Assembly: GCF_003096655.1 (NCBI RefSeq)
Contig: NZ_QEKQ01000005.1
Location: forward strand, 1 to 64,000
Length of the DNA stretch: 64,000 nt
Direction: 5' to 3'
Source of the DNA: Tamilnaduibacter salinus
Lineage (GTDB): Bacteria; Pseudomonadota; Gammaproteobacteria; Pseudomonadales; Oleiphilaceae
Positions 1-8,141 of this stretch are shown here, piece by piece. How positions within the stretch are numbered: the first letter of the stretch is position 1; each line of letters begins with the position of its first letter. The notes under the pieces were generated by a model. It saw nothing but the letters and a program-made list of their open reading frames with translations, was not told where the DNA came from and searched no databases. The position numbers and the translations under genes are program-made.

Positions 1-1188
1 GGGGCCAAAGTCGATCTCACCGACCACCCGGACGAGACCCTCAACCGGGACTGGCTGCTGGTCCAGGTCACCCACACCGGCCAACAGCCCCAGGCGCTGG
101 AAGAGGAAGGCGGCACGGAACCGACCACCTACCACAACGCCTTCACCGCCGTGCCCGGCGACACCCCCTGGCGACCGACCACACCGCACCGTCCGCTGAT
201 GGACGGCCCGCAGATGGCGATCGTCACCGGCCCCGAGGGCGAGGAGATCCACTGCGACGAGCACGGGCGGGTCAAGGTCCGGTTTCCCTGGGATCGCTAC
301 TCACAGAACGACGAGCACAGCAGCGCCTGGCTGCGGGTCAGCCAGGGCTGGGCCGGGGGCCAGTACGGGTTCTTCACCCTGCCGCGCATTGGCAACGAGG
401 TGATTGTCTCCTTTCTGGATGGCGACCCCGACCAGCCGATCATCACCGGCCGGACGCACCACGCGACCAACACGCCGCCGGAGACGCTGCCCAAACACAA
501 GACCCGCACCACGCTCAAAACCCAGACCCACAAGGGCGAAGGCCACAACGAGCTGCGCTTTGAGGACGAGGCGGACCAGCAGCAGATCTACGTCCACGCC
601 CAGAAGGACCTGGACCTGCTCACCGAAAACGACCGCACGGAGGTGGTCAAGAACAACCAGCACCTGACCGTTCACACCGACCGCACCCAGCAGGTCAAAG
701 GCAATGACCACCTCACCGTGGACGGGGAAAAACGCGAAAAGGTCGGCAAGGACCACAGCTTCGACGTCACCGGCAGCCTGCACCTTAAAGCCGGCACGGC
801 CTGGCTCACCGACTCCGGCCAGGAACTGCACATCAAGGCCGGCCAGAAGGCCGTGATCGAAGCGGGCATGGAAATCACCCTCAAGGCCGGCGGCAGCTTC
901 GTCAAAATCGACCCCAGCGGCGTCGCCCTCACCGGTCCCGCCATCAAGCTCAACATGGGCGGATCGCCGGGCAGCGGCACGGGGCAGTCCGTGCAGGCGC
1001 CGGCCATGCCAAAGACGGTGGGTGTGTCCGGGGAAGCGGTGGAGCCGGAGGCATTGGCGGAGACGGATCAACGACCGATGGCGGACCGTGTCAACCGGGA
1101 TGAGTTGTTCAAGGCGGCGTCATCGCGATCTACGGCCACCAAGCTGTGTGAAAATGCCCCCGACGAGGTCTGTGATGTCCATGGTTGA
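1..1188 (+). CDS. vgrG: Type VI secretion tip protein VgrG (5' end missing)
   Basis: The reading frame is open from the first base of the window, so the start and the N-terminal gp27-like part lie upstream; 395 residues are visible. They include the gp5-type OB-fold segment ([16 protein letters not shown], then [15 protein letters not shown] and [12 protein letters not shown]), which is diagnostic of VgrG. A long polar, repeat-like stretch from about residue 180 to 310 fits the triple-stranded beta-helix needle. The last 75 or so residues are a low-complexity tail that could bind cargo. VgrG caps the Hcp tube and carries effectors out of the cell. The next gene, a DUF4123 adaptor, overlaps its stop codon, the usual arrangement for a VgrG with a dedicated cargo. 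Confidence 0.95.
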   Translation, partial: GAKVDLTDHPDETLNRDWLLVQVTHTGQQPQALEEEGGTEPTTYHNAFTAVPGDTPWRPTTPHRPLMDGPQMAIVTGPEGEEIHCDEHGRVKVRFPWDRYSQNDEHSSAWLRVSQGWAGGQYGFFTLPRIGNEVIVSFLDGDPDQPIITGRTHHATNTPPETLPKHKTRTTLKTQTHKGEGHNELRFEDEADQQQIYVHAQKDLDLLTENDRTEVVKNNQHLTVHTDRTQQVKGNDHLTVDGEKREKVGKDHSFDVTGSLHLKAGTAWLTDSGQELHIKAGQKAVIEAGMEITLKAGGSFVKIDPSGVALTGPAIKLNMGGSPGSGTGQSVQAPAMPKTVGVSGEAVEPEALAETDQRPMADRVNRDELFKAASSRSTATKLCENAPDEVCDVHG

Positions 1189-1990
1189 TGATTCGCGCAT
1201 TCCCGTCGGCCAGCCGACGTTCCGGGACGGTCTGGCAGGTTCGCATGTCAGTCCCGGGGACCGGTGCCTTCTCGTTGTCGACGCCGCCCAGTACGACTCA
1301 AATGAGGTATTGGCAACCGTCTACGCGAATGACGACGATCCTCACTGGTGCTGGCTCTTTGAGAACAGCACCCTCAAGGATCACGCAACAGCGGGACCAC
1401 TGGTCGTGGAAACCACCGCGGATTCCAAGCTCGTCACGGCGGTGAACGAGCACTACGCTGACAGCGGTCTTCTGTACCTGTTCACGCGTCTTCCCACGAC
1501 CGAAGCGCTGGCCGGATGGCGGACGGCCTTGCATGGAGACCTGCCCGAGCGAGGCTCCTGCGCACTGCGCTCGTATGATTCCCGGTTTCTGACGGTGATC
1601 AACAGAGTCTGGCCGGACTGGCTGGCTTCGCTGATACCGATGGACATGAAATGCCTCTGGTCAGTGGACTGGCACGACGATCTTCACTGGGTGCAGGGTC
1701 TTGTCTCAGCAGGAGACAAAGCGCGACCAGAGCCCGTATGGAACGAGCGGTTGGAAATGAGCCTGGGCTGGGCCGATGCCTGGAGTCGGATGCAGCAGCT
1801 GCCTGGATCGTCCTTCGAAGAGGGGCTGCGATTTATCCGGCATCAATGCGAGGCCATCGTGCCCTGTCCGGATCAGGACTCGGAGCTCATCGGTCAGTGG
1901 CAGGCCTATGTTGCTTATCAGACAACAGACGGCACGGAACGCCGTTCCCGCGGATTGAATGAAAAGGATGTCGAACCATGTCAACGGTAG
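1175..1990 (+). CDS. DUF4123 T6SS effector adaptor/chaperone
   Basis: This 271-residue protein looks like the DUF4123 family, whose members load a particular effector onto a particular VgrG. The pattern seen is [10 protein letters not shown] near the N-terminus, then AGPLVVE, then [21 protein letters not shown]-like residues, followed by a charged C-terminal lobe. I chose ATG 1175 because GAGG lies 6 bases upstream; ATG 1181 is the alternative. The gene overlaps the vgrG stop by 14 bases and in turn overlaps the effector start (ATG 1978) by 13 bases, so all three are probably translated together. The family call is from recognition of the motif pattern and the gene order; no search was possible. 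Confidence 0.85.
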   Translation: MSMVDDSRIPVGQPTFRDGLAGSHVSPGDRCLLVVDAAQYDSNEVLATVYANDDDPHWCWLFENSTLKDHATAGPLVVETTADSKLVTAVNEHYADSGLLYLFTRLPTTEALAGWRTALHGDLPERGSCALRSYDSRFLTVINRVWPDWLASLIPMDMKCLWSVDWHDDLHWVQGLVSAGDKARPEPVWNERLEMSLGWADAWSRMQQLPGSSFEEGLRFIRHQCEAIVPCPDQDSELIGQWQAYVAYQTTDGTERRSRGLNEKDVEPCQR

Positions 1991-4900
1991 AGCGATCGGA
2001 GTGCGCACCCTCGGCCAACATCTGGCTGGAGCTGATTGGCCAACAGTCCATGGCAAACCATCAATACCTGGTCGTTGAGCACGCTGAAGAAGGGGATTCC
2101 GAGACGCCAATGGCGGAGTGCCCTGATCATCAGGGGCGGCGTGGTCCGATTCTGCAGGCGTCGACCGGAAAGGTCAGAACGCGTTCCCTGATTCTCCGCC
2201 TGACAGGGGACAAGACCATTGATTTGCCGCTCACGGCGCCCGAGGACATGGGACCGCACGACCTCCGGCCACCCCAGCGGGAGCATCAGGATAACCTGAT
2301 GGTGTCCGTTCATCCGACACTCTTCTGTGATGCGGGTGAACTCACACACCCCCGCCCGATCACGGGTTACGACGAGTCCGTTCCCGCGCCGATTCGGACG
2401 GGCTGGGTGTATGTCTTCTTCGGTGGCCGACTGTGGCGAGAGGTTGCCGTCATTGCCGATCCCGAGGCGACGCCCGTGTTTCAGGACAGCGATGTTGAGT
2501 CGGCACGGCAGACATCTGAGCCTGAGCATGAGCGTCTTGCGGTCGGTCCGGAACTGGACGTGCTCCATCTCCCCGCACGCATCCGGGGGAGGGATGTCTC
2601 CGGCAACCTCCAGCTCGCCTTCAGCGAGACCCAGTGGTCCTGGGATTACATTGAAGCATTGGAAACAGAGGACGATCTTCGTTCGGACCGTTGTCGCGAT
2701 GCCCGGGCCATCAACGCGTTCGTTGAACGTCAGGCGGACGAGCTCTACAACGACTGGACCTACATTGACCACATGCGCAGCCTTCGGGGTCGCGATCACC
2801 CGGTGGAACGCGATGTCACCTGTCCGGGCCATTGGCTGCGGGATGTGGAAGGGACCAGAACGCAGGGCGATCAGCAGGAACTGGTGGAACAGCGCGATGC
2901 CATCGAGGCTGACGAGGATGTGGTGGAGGCCAGCTATTACGTGGGCGCGCCCACACTCTATCCCCGCTGGCGTCAGTCGCATCTCAACGGCGAGGCATTA
3001 CCAGAAATTGGGGCGGGTGTTGATGTGCTGGCGCCACTTCGGGACCGGCACATCCTGACACTGCATCTTCGGGATCCGCTTTATGCGGCGCGACATCTGG
3101 TTGGGCAGGTCAATGCCTCCATGGCCCTGCTTCTGGACCTGGTGGACCACGTCAAGAAACGCCCCTTCGGCGTCACGGCCGAGTTGTTTCACAATAACTT
3201 CCGACGACAAACGTTGCCGGACGGCAGCACTAACCCGCTGTTCATTGAGGACGGCTGGCTCGATAACCGTCTGGACGAGAGCGATTCGGGCCGCCTGCTG
3301 CGGACAGTCTACGATGCGGAGCGGCGGGCCATCAGAGCCTTTGTCCGTGATGCCCAAATGGCATTGGTCCGGCTCCTGAACGATGGGCAGCCCGGCAACC
3401 TGACCGCCGTCCTACGGGATTTGTTTGCTTTGGAGATCGGCAATTCGGTTGCCGGCTATTTCCAGTCCGGGCCCATGCTTCAGGTGCTTTCACTGCCCGT
3501 GAATCGTGTTGACCCGCTGATCCTGCCTCAGGAATTCGATGCAAACAGTGGTGACGAGGCGGCCAGTCTCGCCCTGGCGATTGCCCGCGGTGAACACCTA
3601 CTCGGCAAGCTGCTGTTGCCCTTCCAGGAAAACGTCGCCGAATGCCGGGCGGGTGATGCCACGGTGGCATCCCTGAAGGCCATGGCCGACGGGCTGAACG
3701 ACCAGCAGAAAGAGCTGAGGGTGTTGGAAGCCAACGTCGTGCGGGAACTGGCGGCGCACCAGGACGACACCCAGGCGCCGGACGCTGCCGCCATAACGGG
3801 CGTCGCGCGGATCGGAAGTCATGCCTTCCAGTCGATTGCCGGTGAGCTGGGCCAATGGTGGCTGAGCACCGTTCAGAAAGAGCTCCAGCAGAAAGGCGCC
3901 GTGTTCACTGCAGAGGTGAACCGCATTAAGGGGGCGTTTGAAGGGTTTGCCGAGGCGGCTATCCCCGGTCGAACACAGGTCCAGCTTGAAGGTACTGAGG
4001 ATGGTCGGGCCTTTGTTGTGCTGGAGGTCGTTGATGAGAGCGGGCAAACCCTGACCTCGGGGGCGGCGGCGGGAGCGTCCCTACGAGTGGCGGATGCGAA
4101 TGCCTTTGACGGCACCGTCAAGCATCAGCCGGTTAAGCGCTGGTTTCACCAGGGCGCTACCAGTCCGATGGGCCTGCCGGGGCTTTTGGTGGTGTTCGAT
4201 GTTTGGAATTTTCAGAATTCAGCTCAGAAACTAGAGACTCCGAACGCTCGAAATGTCGTGGGATTTTTGAGTGCGATGGCCGACTTAGGGATCAGCTCAG
4301 CGCAATTGGTTGCACTATTACCGAATCAACCCGAGCGGCTAGCATCCCAGGTGTCTGGCTGGAAACAGGACGCTAGGTGGTTTACCGCAATGAGCAATAA
4401 GGTGAAAGCCGCTGACGAACTGGCCGAGGAGGTTGTCCGCAGCAAAATCGAAGCAGCGGGCTGGGTCGCCGGTATGTTCACGACGGCCCTGATTGTGAGT
4501 GATTCGGTGAACTCTTTTCTGAACGGGCGCTGGGGCACGGGGTCCGCTCAGTTGATCCAGGCTGGCGGCGTGGCCACCATGACCAGTGCGGATGTTATTG
4601 CGGCCCGTGTGCTAACACCCATCGGCAGTCGAGCGGTCAAACATTCCTCAGTTCGAGCCACACAGGCTCTCATAGGACGAGCGATCCCGGCAGCAGCGCG
4701 ATGGACTGGCACAGTGGCGTCCGGGTACGTCACTGCGCTTGGGTTTGCGATTTATGTGTTGGGGGAGGCCGCTTATTATCGTCTCAAGGACGACGACGTT
4801 AGTGAGTGGCTTCGGGCAGGGCCTTTTTCCGGAGACCGTGACGCGCAAACCGATGCGTTGAAGGATGAGTCGACAGCGTATCTGGAGTTGGTGAAAGCCA

Positions 4901-5391
4901 TGACCCCGGTTGCCTTTACCCGTCTGCCGAGTCATCAGATGCAGGACTGGATGAAGCACCGTGAGCTGACCCAGTGGAGTGGTGAAGCCGAGAGTATTCT
5001 GACCTTTGCGAGCCCGGCCTTGGCCATTACCGGTGAGCCTAGTGAAGTGAAACTGGAGATTGAATACGAGCAGGTGCTTGAGCGACGCCTGGGGCCCAGC
5101 AAAGCCAGTGGCTGGAACACAGAAATACTGCAAACTCGTTCGGGAGTGATCGGAAAAGGGATCGAAGAGGCTTATGACGAACAGCGCCAGGCCATTGATT
5201 TCATGATTGGTGAAGCGCAGCTTCCCGGATTAAGACCCCGTGCGGGGAACGAACAGGTCACGACACGCTACAACGCCAAGGCTCTGGAACTGACTTATAC
5301 CCTGCAGGTCTGGCAGCGGGACTCGCAGGACTATAAAAATGTAGAGATTACTCAAACGATGGAGAATCTGGATGTCCAGTGGAACAGCTGA
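1978..5391 (+). CDS. VasX-like T6SS membrane-active effector
   Basis: A 1137-residue protein downstream of vgrG and the adaptor, close in length to Vibrio VasX (about 1085). Near residues 125-155 it has IRTGWVYVFFGGRLWREVAV, resembling the VasX N-terminal region shared by such effectors, and LRDPLYAARHLVGQVN near 365-380. The middle is long, helical and charged. The C-terminal third contains at least two hydrophobic segments, around residues 826-846 (AAGWVAGMFTTALIVSD) and 908-930 (VASGYVTALGFAIYVLG), as expected for a colicin-like pore former. AAGGA lies 10 bases before the start. From about base 4195 the GC content drops (43% by hand count in 4201-4260), suggesting the toxic end was exchanged as a module. 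Pore formation is inferred. Confidence 0.8.
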   Translation: MSTVERSECAPSANIWLELIGQQSMANHQYLVVEHAEEGDSETPMAECPDHQGRRGPILQASTGKVRTRSLILRLTGDKTIDLPLTAPEDMGPHDLRPPQREHQDNLMVSVHPTLFCDAGELTHPRPITGYDESVPAPIRTGWVYVFFGGRLWREVAVIADPEATPVFQDSDVESARQTSEPEHERLAVGPELDVLHLPARIRGRDVSGNLQLAFSETQWSWDYIEALETEDDLRSDRCRDARAINAFVERQADELYNDWTYIDHMRSLRGRDHPVERDVTCPGHWLRDVEGTRTQGDQQELVEQRDAIEADEDVVEASYYVGAPTLYPRWRQSHLNGEALPEIGAGVDVLAPLRDRHILTLHLRDPLYAARHLVGQVNASMALLLDLVDHVKKRPFGVTAELFHNNFRRQTLPDGSTNPLFIEDGWLDNRLDESDSGRLLRTVYDAERRAIRAFVRDAQMALVRLLNDGQPGNLTAVLRDLFALEIGNSVAGYFQSGPMLQVLSLPVNRVDPLILPQEFDANSGDEAASLALAIARGEHLLGKLLLPFQENVAECRAGDATVASLKAMADGLNDQQKELRVLEANVVRELAAHQDDTQAPDAAAITGVARIGSHAFQSIAGELGQWWLSTVQKELQQKGAVFTAEVNRIKGAFEGFAEAAIPGRTQVQLEGTEDGRAFVVLEVVDESGQTLTSGAAAGASLRVADANAFDGTVKHQPVKRWFHQGATSPMGLPGLLVVFDVWNFQNSAQKLETPNARNVVGFLSAMADLGISSAQLVALLPNQPERLASQVSGWKQDARWFTAMSNKVKAADELAEEVVRSKIEAAGWVAGMFTTALIVSDSVNSFLNGRWGTGSAQLIQAGGVATMTSADVIAARVLTPIGSRAVKHSSVRATQALIGRAIPAAARWTGTVASGYVTALGFAIYVLGEAAYYRLKDDDVSEWLRAGPFSGDRDAQTDALKDESTAYLELVKAMTPVAFTRLPSHQMQDWMKHRELTQWSGEAESILTFASPALAITGEPSEVKLEIEYEQVLERRLGPSKASGWNTEILQTRSGVIGKGIEEAYDEQRQAIDFMIGEAQLPGLRPRAGNEQVTTRYNAKALELTYTLQVWQRDSQDYKNVEITQTMENLDVQWNS

Positions 5392-6397
5392 GTCGTCTGC
5401 ACCGGAGGGAAGCTACAGTGAGGCGGCGTTTCGGGCAGGCTCCATTCCTAAGCAAAAGCTACTGGAGGATCCTGGTCGGTTTGCGAAAGCGCTGGAGGGG
5501 GGAGACCTGATTGAGCGGCTTCCCTGGGGACATTATGCCCGGTTGAATATACACGAGCGCCCTAAATACGTGCGCTCCTATCAGGAGCGTCATACTGGGG
5601 GGGGGCAAAGCTTGGAGCCAGGGCGAGCGTGGACTCATGAGCATAAGCCAAAAGATTTAATCAAAACTCGTTGGCAGCTCGTGCTGATGTTTGCGGGCGC
5701 ATTTGCAGATTACTCCATGTTTTGCTTTTGGATGTTCTGTGCCGTTGTTACTTTTTTGGCTGTTGCTGTACAGGCAGGCTTTGTTGAGGCACTAGTTCAT
5801 GGGTCGTTCCCAATAGCGGGTATCGCACTCCTCCACCTCTTCTTCCGCTACCCCTTCACCTGGTTCCTCGAAAGCCACCCGGGCTTCATCGTCAAAGACC
5901 TCGGCTGTGGCTTCTTCCGCCCCACCGGCATGGTGAAATTCCGCACCTGGCGGGAGGAGACGTTCGAGGCACCATTTATCGAGTTCGATCCCTATATCTC
6001 GTTCCACGTTCAGCCGAAGGGGCCGACCAGTTGCAAGCTCCAGCTTCGGCACCGGTATACCGGCTGGCAGACGGTTGTGGCGTCGGTCCACTCCACCCTC
6101 AAGCACGAGCTTTACGCCCATTGGGACGAGCTGCAGCGGTACATGGACGTGAGCCAGCCGCTGCCGGACATCCCGGCGCTGGAGCCCTACCGTCATCTCG
6201 ACCCGACCACCGCCGAATACGACGCGGCCGGCAAACGCGGCCGCCCGGCAGACTACTGGGCCACTCTGGATCTGGACTGGTGGGAAAAAGAGGGCTACCC
6301 CAAACACCAGCAGGCCATTCGCGATTTTCCCTGGGACACCCTGGAAGACCGAATGCAGTACAGCGTCGCCAACCTCAATGAGGCGGCGATGGTCTAG
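5372..6397 (+). CDS. Membrane partner of the VasX-like effector, likely immunity protein
   Basis: A 341-residue protein whose start lies inside the effector gene (20-base overlap). It has a soluble N-terminal third, two close hydrophobic segments at roughly residues 105-155, and a soluble C-terminal domain with many aromatic residues. Inner-membrane proteins placed directly after VasX-type effectors are typically immunity proteins, so that is my inference. A run of nine Gs (5597-5605) sits in codons 76-79. The first half of the gene is AT-rich (38% GC in 5701-5760 by hand count) and it changes abruptly to high GC near 5810 (58% in 5821-5880). The last 31 codons are duplicated at 7960-8071. 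I do not recognise a named family with certainty. Confidence 0.7.
   Translation: MSSGTAESSAPEGSYSEAAFRAGSIPKQKLLEDPGRFAKALEGGDLIERLPWGHYARLNIHERPKYVRSYQERHTGGGQSLEPGRAWTHEHKPKDLIKTRWQLVLMFAGAFADYSMFCFWMFCAVVTFLAVAVQAGFVEALVHGSFPIAGIALLHLFFRYPFTWFLESHPGFIVKDLGCGFFRPTGMVKFRTWREETFEAPFIEFDPYISFHVQPKGPTSCKLQLRHRYTGWQTVVASVHSTLKHELYAHWDELQRYMDVSQPLPDIPALEPYRHLDPTTAEYDAAGKRGRPADYWATLDLDWWEKEGYPKHQQAIRDFPWDTLEDRMQYSVANLNEAAMV
5597..5605 (+). repeat. Run of nine G residues inside a coding gene
   Basis: Nine consecutive Gs follow CATACT within the partner gene of the VasX-like effector. The frame is open with nine. A change of one base would shift the frame about a quarter of the way into the protein, before its membrane segments. 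Such runs are classic slippage sites, but they can also be sequencing or assembly errors. Confidence 0.9.
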
Positions 6398-6456
6398 CCG
6401 AACGTCCTGATAGGCTGACAGTCAGGAGATGGCCCAAACGTGGATCCGAATGGGCC

Positions 6457-6636
6457 TTGGATGGAGAGACAAGTCATGGAAGATGGACTGGTATTGGCTG
6501 GCTGTGCTCGTTGGTGGCGCTGTTCGTGTTGTTGAAGTGGTTCAGCCGTGGGGATGTCTGGCCTGACCTGATTCTGCTGGTCATCGTCAGCCGGCTGTTG
6601 GCCTTTGGTGCGGTGGCCGCTTGGGCGTGGTCGTGA
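6457..6636 (+). CDS. Small two-helix membrane protein (start uncertain)
   Basis: A short frame of up to 59 codons that ends in TGA at 6634-6636, where the stop shares its A with the ATG of the next gene (TGATG). It encodes two hydrophobic helices around a short SRGD turn: WLCSLVALFVLLKWF and LILLVIVSRLLAFGAVAAWAW. TTG 6457 is the only plausible in-frame start, and it has no good ribosome site. The better site (AGGAG at 6424-6428) and the ATGs at 6461, 6476 and 6483 are in other frames that stop early, so either the start is unusual or a small frameshift has broken the N-terminus. A tiny accessory or immunity protein of the effector is possible. Function unknown. Confidence 0.45.
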   Translation: MDGETSHGRWTGIGWLCSLVALFVLLKWFSRGDVWPDLILLVIVSRLLAFGAVAAWAWS

Positions 6637-6833
6637 TGGCCGAATTTAATAAAGACAGTCCCTATATCCCGCGACGCCCCGAAGCCGACGATTACTATCG
6701 CACCACCGATTACCTGTTTCGGGTTACGCCAGAGTCCGCCTATCCGGTTGATCCGGTCGATCAGGCACCGGCGGAAAAACCGATTTGGCGTCCCATTCGA
6801 CAACCCTTGACGGCTCTGGAGCTGTATCCATGA
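6636..6833 (+). CDS. Small hypothetical protein, coupled to both neighbours
   Basis: A 65-residue polar protein (begins MAEFNKDSPYIPRRP) with many prolines and tyrosines, no membrane segment and no signal peptide. Its ATG overlaps the stop of the small membrane gene before it, and its TGA overlaps the ATG of the next gene (ATGA at 6830-6833). This strict chaining supports it as a real gene despite its size. An in-frame TTG at 6621 is a weaker alternative start. I do not recognise the family. It may be a soluble piece of the effector-immunity module, or the N-terminal part of the next protein encoded separately. Confidence 0.55.
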   Translation: MAEFNKDSPYIPRRPEADDYYRTTDYLFRVTPESAYPVDPVDQAPAEKPIWRPIRQPLTALELYP

Positions 6834-7954
6834 CCGAATCGAACGCGAAAGTGGCAGCCCCCCACGCGGGCAAAGTCGACGCCTTCCCAACCGGCCGGCT
6901 CACGTATCTGTCGCCCCGGCCTCTGCCCACGGGATATCCCCCCGTGGACCATGGCCATGCGATCGGTAAAGTGACCGGCCACTATCTGGACTTTGGTGTG
7001 GGGCACTCCAATGCATTTTCCTGGCAGCTTGTAATCGGCGGCTCGTTTGTGTTGTTTCTGATGTCGGCGGTAGTTGGCCCTCTACTCGGTTTTATTCTGG
7101 GGTATCACATCGATGGCTGGTCAGGCGCTAACATCGTGTGGCAGAAAACACAGGAGCCTGGGTTTTGGGTCGGTATTGGGGGCGCTTTACTTGTATTTTC
7201 AATTTCGATGTTGCCCGTCAGGAACACGTTCCAACAGGCTGAAAAAATCTATCCCACCCGGTTCCATCGCCAACGCCGAGAGGTGTGTTTTGTGCCTGAG
7301 GGTGAAGAGGACCCGATCTTCGTGCCCTGGGAACAGTTGCAGGCCTGGATTCTGGAGTCTCAGGGCGTGAGTGAGTACGGGGTGCGTCGCCAGTACGGGT
7401 TTGGCGTGGGCTTTCATCACCTAGAGACGGGGGAGCGATTCACGCTGGAGTTTGAAACCCACGGCCGCCCCCTGGCGATCAGCAACTGGGAGGCGCTGCG
7501 GGCGTATATGGAGTACGACGTCCACTCACTGGAGGAGATCCAGCCGCGGGCGGAGGGGATGGATTCGGAAGAGGCGCCGATGGAGGAGGGCGTTGCCTAC
7601 TTCCACTACGCCCGGCGCAACCTGCGCCGCCGCCGTCAGGCCGGAGAGGTGGGTTGGATCCATACGTTCTTCTGGTACCTGTATCACCTGATGACCTTCT
7701 GGACGGTGCCAAACCGGCTGGTGGAGTGGGAGAACCGCAAACTGGCGCATCTGGTCAACCGTCGCCTGCCGCCGGCGATGGCCGAATGGTCCAAACCCCT
7801 GCCGGAGAGCGATTGGGCCAGACCGAGTGAGGAACTGGTTCGTCTGAGCGAACGGGTCCGAACGATTCTCAAGGCCCACCCCGAGCGGGACATTACCGAG
7901 GTACACGCGAGCGTGTATGAGCAGAGTGGTGACGCGGAGGCCTTGCGGGCCTGA
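6830..7954 (+). CDS. Second membrane partner protein of the T6SS effector island
   Basis: A 374-residue protein starting at ATG 6830, which overlaps the previous stop. Two hydrophobic segments lie at about residues 62-92 (WQLVIGGSFVLFLMSAVVGPLLGF) written here only as WQLVIGGSF to VVGPLLGF, and about 107-125 (FWVGIGGALLVFSIS). They are followed by a cytoplasmic-type domain with FHRQRREVCFVPEGEEDP and PWEQLQAW, a pattern I associate with DUF6708-type proteins near T6SS effectors. Its layout (two helices, then a charged soluble domain) parallels the 5372-6397 product, so the two are probably distant relatives. The membrane-coding part is again lower in GC than its flanks. Likely an immunity or partner protein, by context only. 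Confidence 0.65.
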   Translation: MTESNAKVAAPHAGKVDAFPTGRLTYLSPRPLPTGYPPVDHGHAIGKVTGHYLDFGVGHSNAFSWQLVIGGSFVLFLMSAVVGPLLGFILGYHIDGWSGANIVWQKTQEPGFWVGIGGALLVFSISMLPVRNTFQQAEKIYPTRFHRQRREVCFVPEGEEDPIFVPWEQLQAWILESQGVSEYGVRRQYGFGVGFHHLETGERFTLEFETHGRPLAISNWEALRAYMEYDVHSLEEIQPRAEGMDSEEAPMEEGVAYFHYARRNLRRRRQAGEVGWIHTFFWYLYHLMTFWTVPNRLVEWENRKLAHLVNRRLPPAMAEWSKPLPESDWARPSEELVRLSERVRTILKAHPERDITEVHASVYEQSGDAEALRA

Positions 7955-7959
7955 GTGTT

Positions 7960-8071
7960 GGCTTTCCTAAAGTCCAAACACCAGCAGGCCATCCGCGACT
8001 TCCCCTGGGACACGCTGGAAGACCGGATGCAGTACAGTGTGGCGAATCTGAACGAGGCGGCGATGGTCTAG
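7960..8071 (+). pseudogene. Broken duplicate of the 3' end of the 5372-6397 gene
   Basis: After a 7-base insertion (GTCCAAA, 7972-7978) is discounted, this stretch encodes GFPK followed by HQQAIRDFPWDTLEDR and the rest of the last 31 codons of the upstream partner gene, ending at the same amino acid and stop codon (TAG 8069-8071). At the DNA level it differs from the original only at scattered, mostly third-codon positions. No matching upstream part is present. It is therefore the tail of a lost second copy, or the scar of recombination between repeated immunity genes. Confidence 0.85.
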
Positions 8072-8141
8072 GCTGACCAGTGGGTATGGAGCCGCATGGA
8101 TCAATGGGGCGTAGAGAGCCGCAACACACAGGGAGGCGTCA

